A program made the position numbers and the translations under genes. From Bacteroidia bacterium (lineage in GTDB: Bacteria > Bacteroidota > Bacteroidia > Flavobacteriales > Flavobacteriaceae), in assembly GCA_030430535.1 (NCBI GenBank), contig JAUIKY010000009.1:30466-94465 (forward strand): a stretch of 64,000 bases of DNA, given 5' to 3'. Position 1 is the stretch's first letter, and every line of letters begins with the position of its first letter. Shown in pieces: positions 61,601 through 64,000 of this stretch. Under the pieces are notes generated by a model. That model was not told the origin of the DNA and did not search any database. It worked only from the letters and a program-made list of their open reading frames with translations.

Positions 61601-61632
61601 AACGCGAAACCTAAGGTTTCGCGTTTTTTTAT
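61601..61632. terminator. Bidirectional terminator between atpC and umuD
   Basis: AACGCGAAACC (61601-61611), loop TAA, GGTTTCGCGTT (61615-61625), then T7. It is A-rich on the left side, so it also works for the convergent umuD. Confidence 0.9.
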
Positions 61633-61650
61633 GTCGTAAAAGCTATATTT

Positions 61651-62091
61651 TTAAACCTTTTTAATCACATTGGTTACAATGCCCCAAATTAAAAAGTTAT
61701 TGTCTTCAGTTATTTTTATAATCGGATAATCGGGATTTTCGGGCTGTAACCATACTTCCCCTCCCGAAACGCGCAAACGTTTTACCGTAAATTCACCATC
61801 CAAAAAGCAAACCGCTATTTTGTTGTTTGCAGGCTCCAAACTTCTATCAATAACCAAAAGGTCGTTATCTTCCAATCCAGCACCAATCATTGATTGGCCA
61901 CTTACCCGGGCATAAAACGTCGCTTCTTTATTCTTGACCAACTCTTCATCCAGAGACAAGCGTTGCTCTTTAAAATCGTCGGCCGGAGAAGGAAACCCTG
62001 CCGATATCCCAGCATCAAAAAAATGTGCCGCCGCACCATCAATGGTCTTTGGCGTAAAAAACGTTAAACTTCCTAATCTGTGTGCTATCAT
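61651..62091 (-). CDS. umuD: UmuD-like S24 peptidase
   Basis: A 146-residue LexA/UmuD-type self-cleaving protein without a DNA-binding domain. The cleavage site is probably Ala31-Gly32 (ISAGFPSPADDF). The catalytic pair is Ser67 (VSGQSMIGAGLEDND) and Lys104 (GEFTVKRLRV). After cleavage it would form the accessory subunit of a translesion polymerase with UmuC. Its ATG overlaps the umuC stop (ATGA), so here it is the second gene, the opposite order to E. coli umuDC. Confidence 0.94.
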   Translation of the reverse strand: MIAHRLGSLTFFTPKTIDGAAAHFFDAGISAGFPSPADDFKEQRLSLDEELVKNKEATFYARVSGQSMIGAGLEDNDLLVIDRSLEPANNKIAVCFLDGEFTVKRLRVSGGEVWLQPENPDYPIIKITEDNNFLIWGIVTNVIKKV

Positions 62092-63344
62092 CTTACTACA
62101 ATAATATCGTTAATATTTGTGGTATATCTTGGCGACAATCGCTCTTGGCGCATTTTCCACGTACGCTTTAAGTCTTGGTTGCCCAATTTTATTTTATGGC
62201 TTTTGTATTTAGCGTTTAAAAAATCAATAGACTGCATTAAGGGTTGGTGTTTTGGGTTTTCCTTATCGAATAACTGTAACTGATGGTTATTGGTCGGCAC
62301 CAACCCCGTAACAATTACACCCGCTCGTTTGTACTTAATGCCTTCCTTAAAAATAGCTGTTACGGCATCAACTGCACACCTGCTAATAATTAAAGAGGAA
62401 TTTGTTGGGTAAGATAAGCTAATACTTTTACTTGCCCGATGTTGTGGCAAATCTTTTTTATGTCTATCGCTGCTCAACATCACTATAATCATATGGCAAC
62501 TGGAGCCTTGCTTTCGCAATTTTTCGGCGCAAGCGGTGGCAAAAGTAGAAATGCGTTCTTTTATATTATCGATATCCGAATATGTATATTCAAAACTTCT
62601 GGTGGTGGCTATGGCCCGTTTGTTTTGGGGCTCGTCCAATACTATTTTTGAATGGCCCTCTAAATCCTTTTTTAGCTTCCACTCGGTGATTGAAAAGGTT
62701 TTCCGAACCCATTCATCTGGCAATTGTATAAAATCGTAAGCTGTTTTGCAGCCTTTGGCCTGGAGCCTTTTGCTCAGTCTACGACCAATACCCCAAACAT
62801 CTTCAATTTTAATCCATTTTAAGGCCTTTATGCGTTTCTCTTCAGAATCTATCACATAAACCCCTTTGGTTTCCTTTGGGAATTTACGTGCTATCCTGTT
62901 CGCTACTTTGCTTAAAGCTTTAGTTGGCGCGATGCCCACACAGGTTGGTATGCCTGTCCATTTTAAAATCCGACTCCTAATCTGGGTGGCGTAATCATTA
63001 AAATTATAATTATGAAATCCTTTAAATTGAAGAAAAGCCTCATCGATGCTATACACTTCAACATCGGGCGTAAACTGCTCCAATATTTTCATCACCCGGC
63101 TGCTCATGTCGCCATACAACGGATAATTGGACGAAAACACCTGAATGTGATTGGCCTTGCAAAAGCCTTCCCATTTAAAAATAGGCGCCCCCATAGGCAG
63201 TCCCAATGCTTTGGCCTCATCGCTTCGCGAAATAACGCAACCATCGTTATTGCTTAAAATAGCAATGGGCTTGCCCTGCAAATTCGGATTGAACACCCGC
63301 TCGCATGAGGCATAAAAGTTATTGCAATCTACTAAAGCAAACAT
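62088..63344 (-). CDS. umuC: Y-family DNA polymerase, UmuC
   Basis: A 418-residue translesion polymerase. It has the catalytic acid residues in MFALVDCNNFYASCERVF (Asp6) and VEVYSIDEAFLQF, the helix-hairpin-helix region IEDVWGIGRRLSKRLQAKG, a little-finger domain with ATTRSFEYTYSD and the DUF4113-like C-terminal part YKRAGVIVTGLVP. It copies damaged DNA at the cost of errors, with UmuD' as partner. First gene of the operon. A 10-base palindrome lies two bases upstream of the start and could be an operator. Confidence 0.97.
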   Translation of the reverse strand: MFALVDCNNFYASCERVFNPNLQGKPIAILSNNDGCVISRSDEAKALGLPMGAPIFKWEGFCKANHIQVFSSNYPLYGDMSSRVMKILEQFTPDVEVYSIDEAFLQFKGFHNYNFNDYATQIRSRILKWTGIPTCVGIAPTKALSKVANRIARKFPKETKGVYVIDSEEKRIKALKWIKIEDVWGIGRRLSKRLQAKGCKTAYDFIQLPDEWVRKTFSITEWKLKKDLEGHSKIVLDEPQNKRAIATTRSFEYTYSDIDNIKERISTFATACAEKLRKQGSSCHMIIVMLSSDRHKKDLPQHRASKSISLSYPTNSSLIISRCAVDAVTAIFKEGIKYKRAGVIVTGLVPTNNHQLQLFDKENPKHQPLMQSIDFLNAKYKSHKIKLGNQDLKRTWKMRQERLSPRYTTNINDIIVVR

Positions 63345-63346
63345 GT

Positions 63347-63356
63347 GTAAATTTAC
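63347..63356. promoter_or_regulatory. Palindrome at the umuC start, possible operator
   Basis: GTAAATTTAC is a perfect 10-base palindrome ending two bases before the umuC ATG on the minus strand. It overlaps TAAATTTA, one base from a -7 box. An SOS-type operator is a guess. Confidence 0.25.
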
Positions 63357-63477
63357 GTTTTTTAGGCAAGTTTAGCATTAAAAAAACAATGGTACATGTG
63401 TTAAAACTTAAGCCATTCTTTTAAAAGAATTGATTTTCAAGCCACTTAAAAAACATAATAATGGTGTTTCAATTAAA

Positions 63478-64000
63478 TTATAGAATGGTGGCCTTTACCT
63501 TTTTCCAAACCTTAATTAATAACAACCCAGAAATTAAAGCTGTACCAGTAAATATTAAAGCGAGATTTAATGCTCCGTAAATCCAATAGCCTGTAGAAAA
63601 CAAACAGCTGTAAACAAACACACATCCCAAAAGCATAGCGATAATGCCCGAAGGCACACTCCAACCTTCTTTTGTTGTTTTTATGGAAATGTTATCTGCA
63701 TTGGCATCCTCAACAACTTTTACCCATCCGGGCCCACCCGGTTGAATTTTTTTGTAAAACGATTGAAGAACCCCCTTACTTTCTGCTGGTGTTATAAAAG
63801 TGGCTACAAGCCATATTATTGTTGTTATTAACACAATTAAGGGAAACTTGGCCCATGTTGGGAACACGCCACACTCCTCACTAAAAAAGTATGCTCCCAA
63901 AGCTGTGAAATTTAAAAGAATTGAAATCACTCCCGAGGAAAACATGGCGGTAATTTCACTCCACGCATTGATGCGCCACCAAAACCAACGCAAAATAAAA
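63478..64000 (-). CDS. Sodium:solute symporter family protein, C-terminal part (N-terminus beyond window)
   Basis: The frame is open through the right edge; the visible C-terminal 174 residues contain the motif LRWFWWRINAWSEI, typical of large Bacteroidota members of the sodium:solute symporter (SSS) family. At least four hydrophobic segments follow (about 25-45, 50-70, 115-137 and 143-163 of the visible part), separated by a soluble loop with QPGGPGWVKVVEDA. It would import a sugar, amino acid or similar solute with sodium across the inner membrane. A TTG at 63993 is not the start; the protein continues upstream. Substrate unknown. Confidence 0.87.
   Translation of the reverse strand, partial: FILRWFWWRINAWSEITAMFSSGVISILLNFTALGAYFFSEECGVFPTWAKFPLIVLITTIIWLVATFITPAESKGVLQSFYKKIQPGGPGWVKVVEDANADNISIKTTKEGWSVPSGIIAMLLGCVFVYSCLFSTGYWIYGALNLALIFTGTALISGLLLIKVWKKVKATIL

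Overview
The window is chromosomal DNA of a member of the Bacteroidota, almost certainly the family Flavobacteriaceae. The supporting signs are the Bacteroidota-type -7 promoter box TAnnTTTG before many genes, little Shine-Dalgarno sequence, several type IX secretion (T9SS) sorting tails, Bacteroidota-restricted families (DUF4271, DUF4296, DUF4270, a short GT5 protein), a TonB receptor with a carboxypeptidase-like N-domain, and AT-rich DNA with about 38-40% GC in hand-counted lines. No genus can be fixed from the sequence alone. I saw no rRNA, tRNA, CRISPR array, prophage or complete insertion sequence.

Left part (1-25.9 kb): mostly housekeeping genes in short operons. These are trmB (cut by the left edge), a MurG-like glycosyltransferase, a PhoB/PhoR-type two-component pair, a tiny T9SS-tail protein, a LuxE-like acyltransferase, tyrS, an SDR epimerase, the operon GT2-dihydroorotase-DUF4296, DUF4271-hemD, pckA, DUF423, a saccharopine dehydrogenase-like gene with an Lrp regulator, glyS, a ComF-like gene, an Ig-like lipoprotein, a methionine aminotransferase/omega-amidase neighbourhood with a pair of paralogous coiled-coil envelope proteins, and a membrane-embedded MutS-like ATPase.

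Middle (26.0-44.9 kb): an accessory island of four very large secreted proteins on the minus strand. All end in the same C-terminal module of about 650 residues with a T9SS tail, but carry different N-terminal parts: TSP3 repeats, eight tandem ~135-residue repeats, a pattern-rich N-domain, or two GEVED domains. By sequence they alternate A-B-A'-B', as if a two-gene unit had been duplicated. The LamG cassettes and TSP3 stretches do not follow that pairing, so modules have been shuffled. A' is split by a one-base frameshift. The LamG cassette of A is strikingly GC-rich. This island is the most interesting part of the window.

Right part (45-64 kb): the minus-strand group panC-panD-flippase-esterase-like-radA diverges from a short glycogen/starch synthase-like gene, a DUF4270 lipoprotein and glmS. 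Then come a TonB-dependent receptor coupled to an SGNH-hydrolase lipoprotein, atpD-atpC with two hairpins between them, a umuC-umuD pair, and the C-terminal end of a sodium:solute symporter cut by the right edge. REP-like palindromes lie in three intergenic regions.
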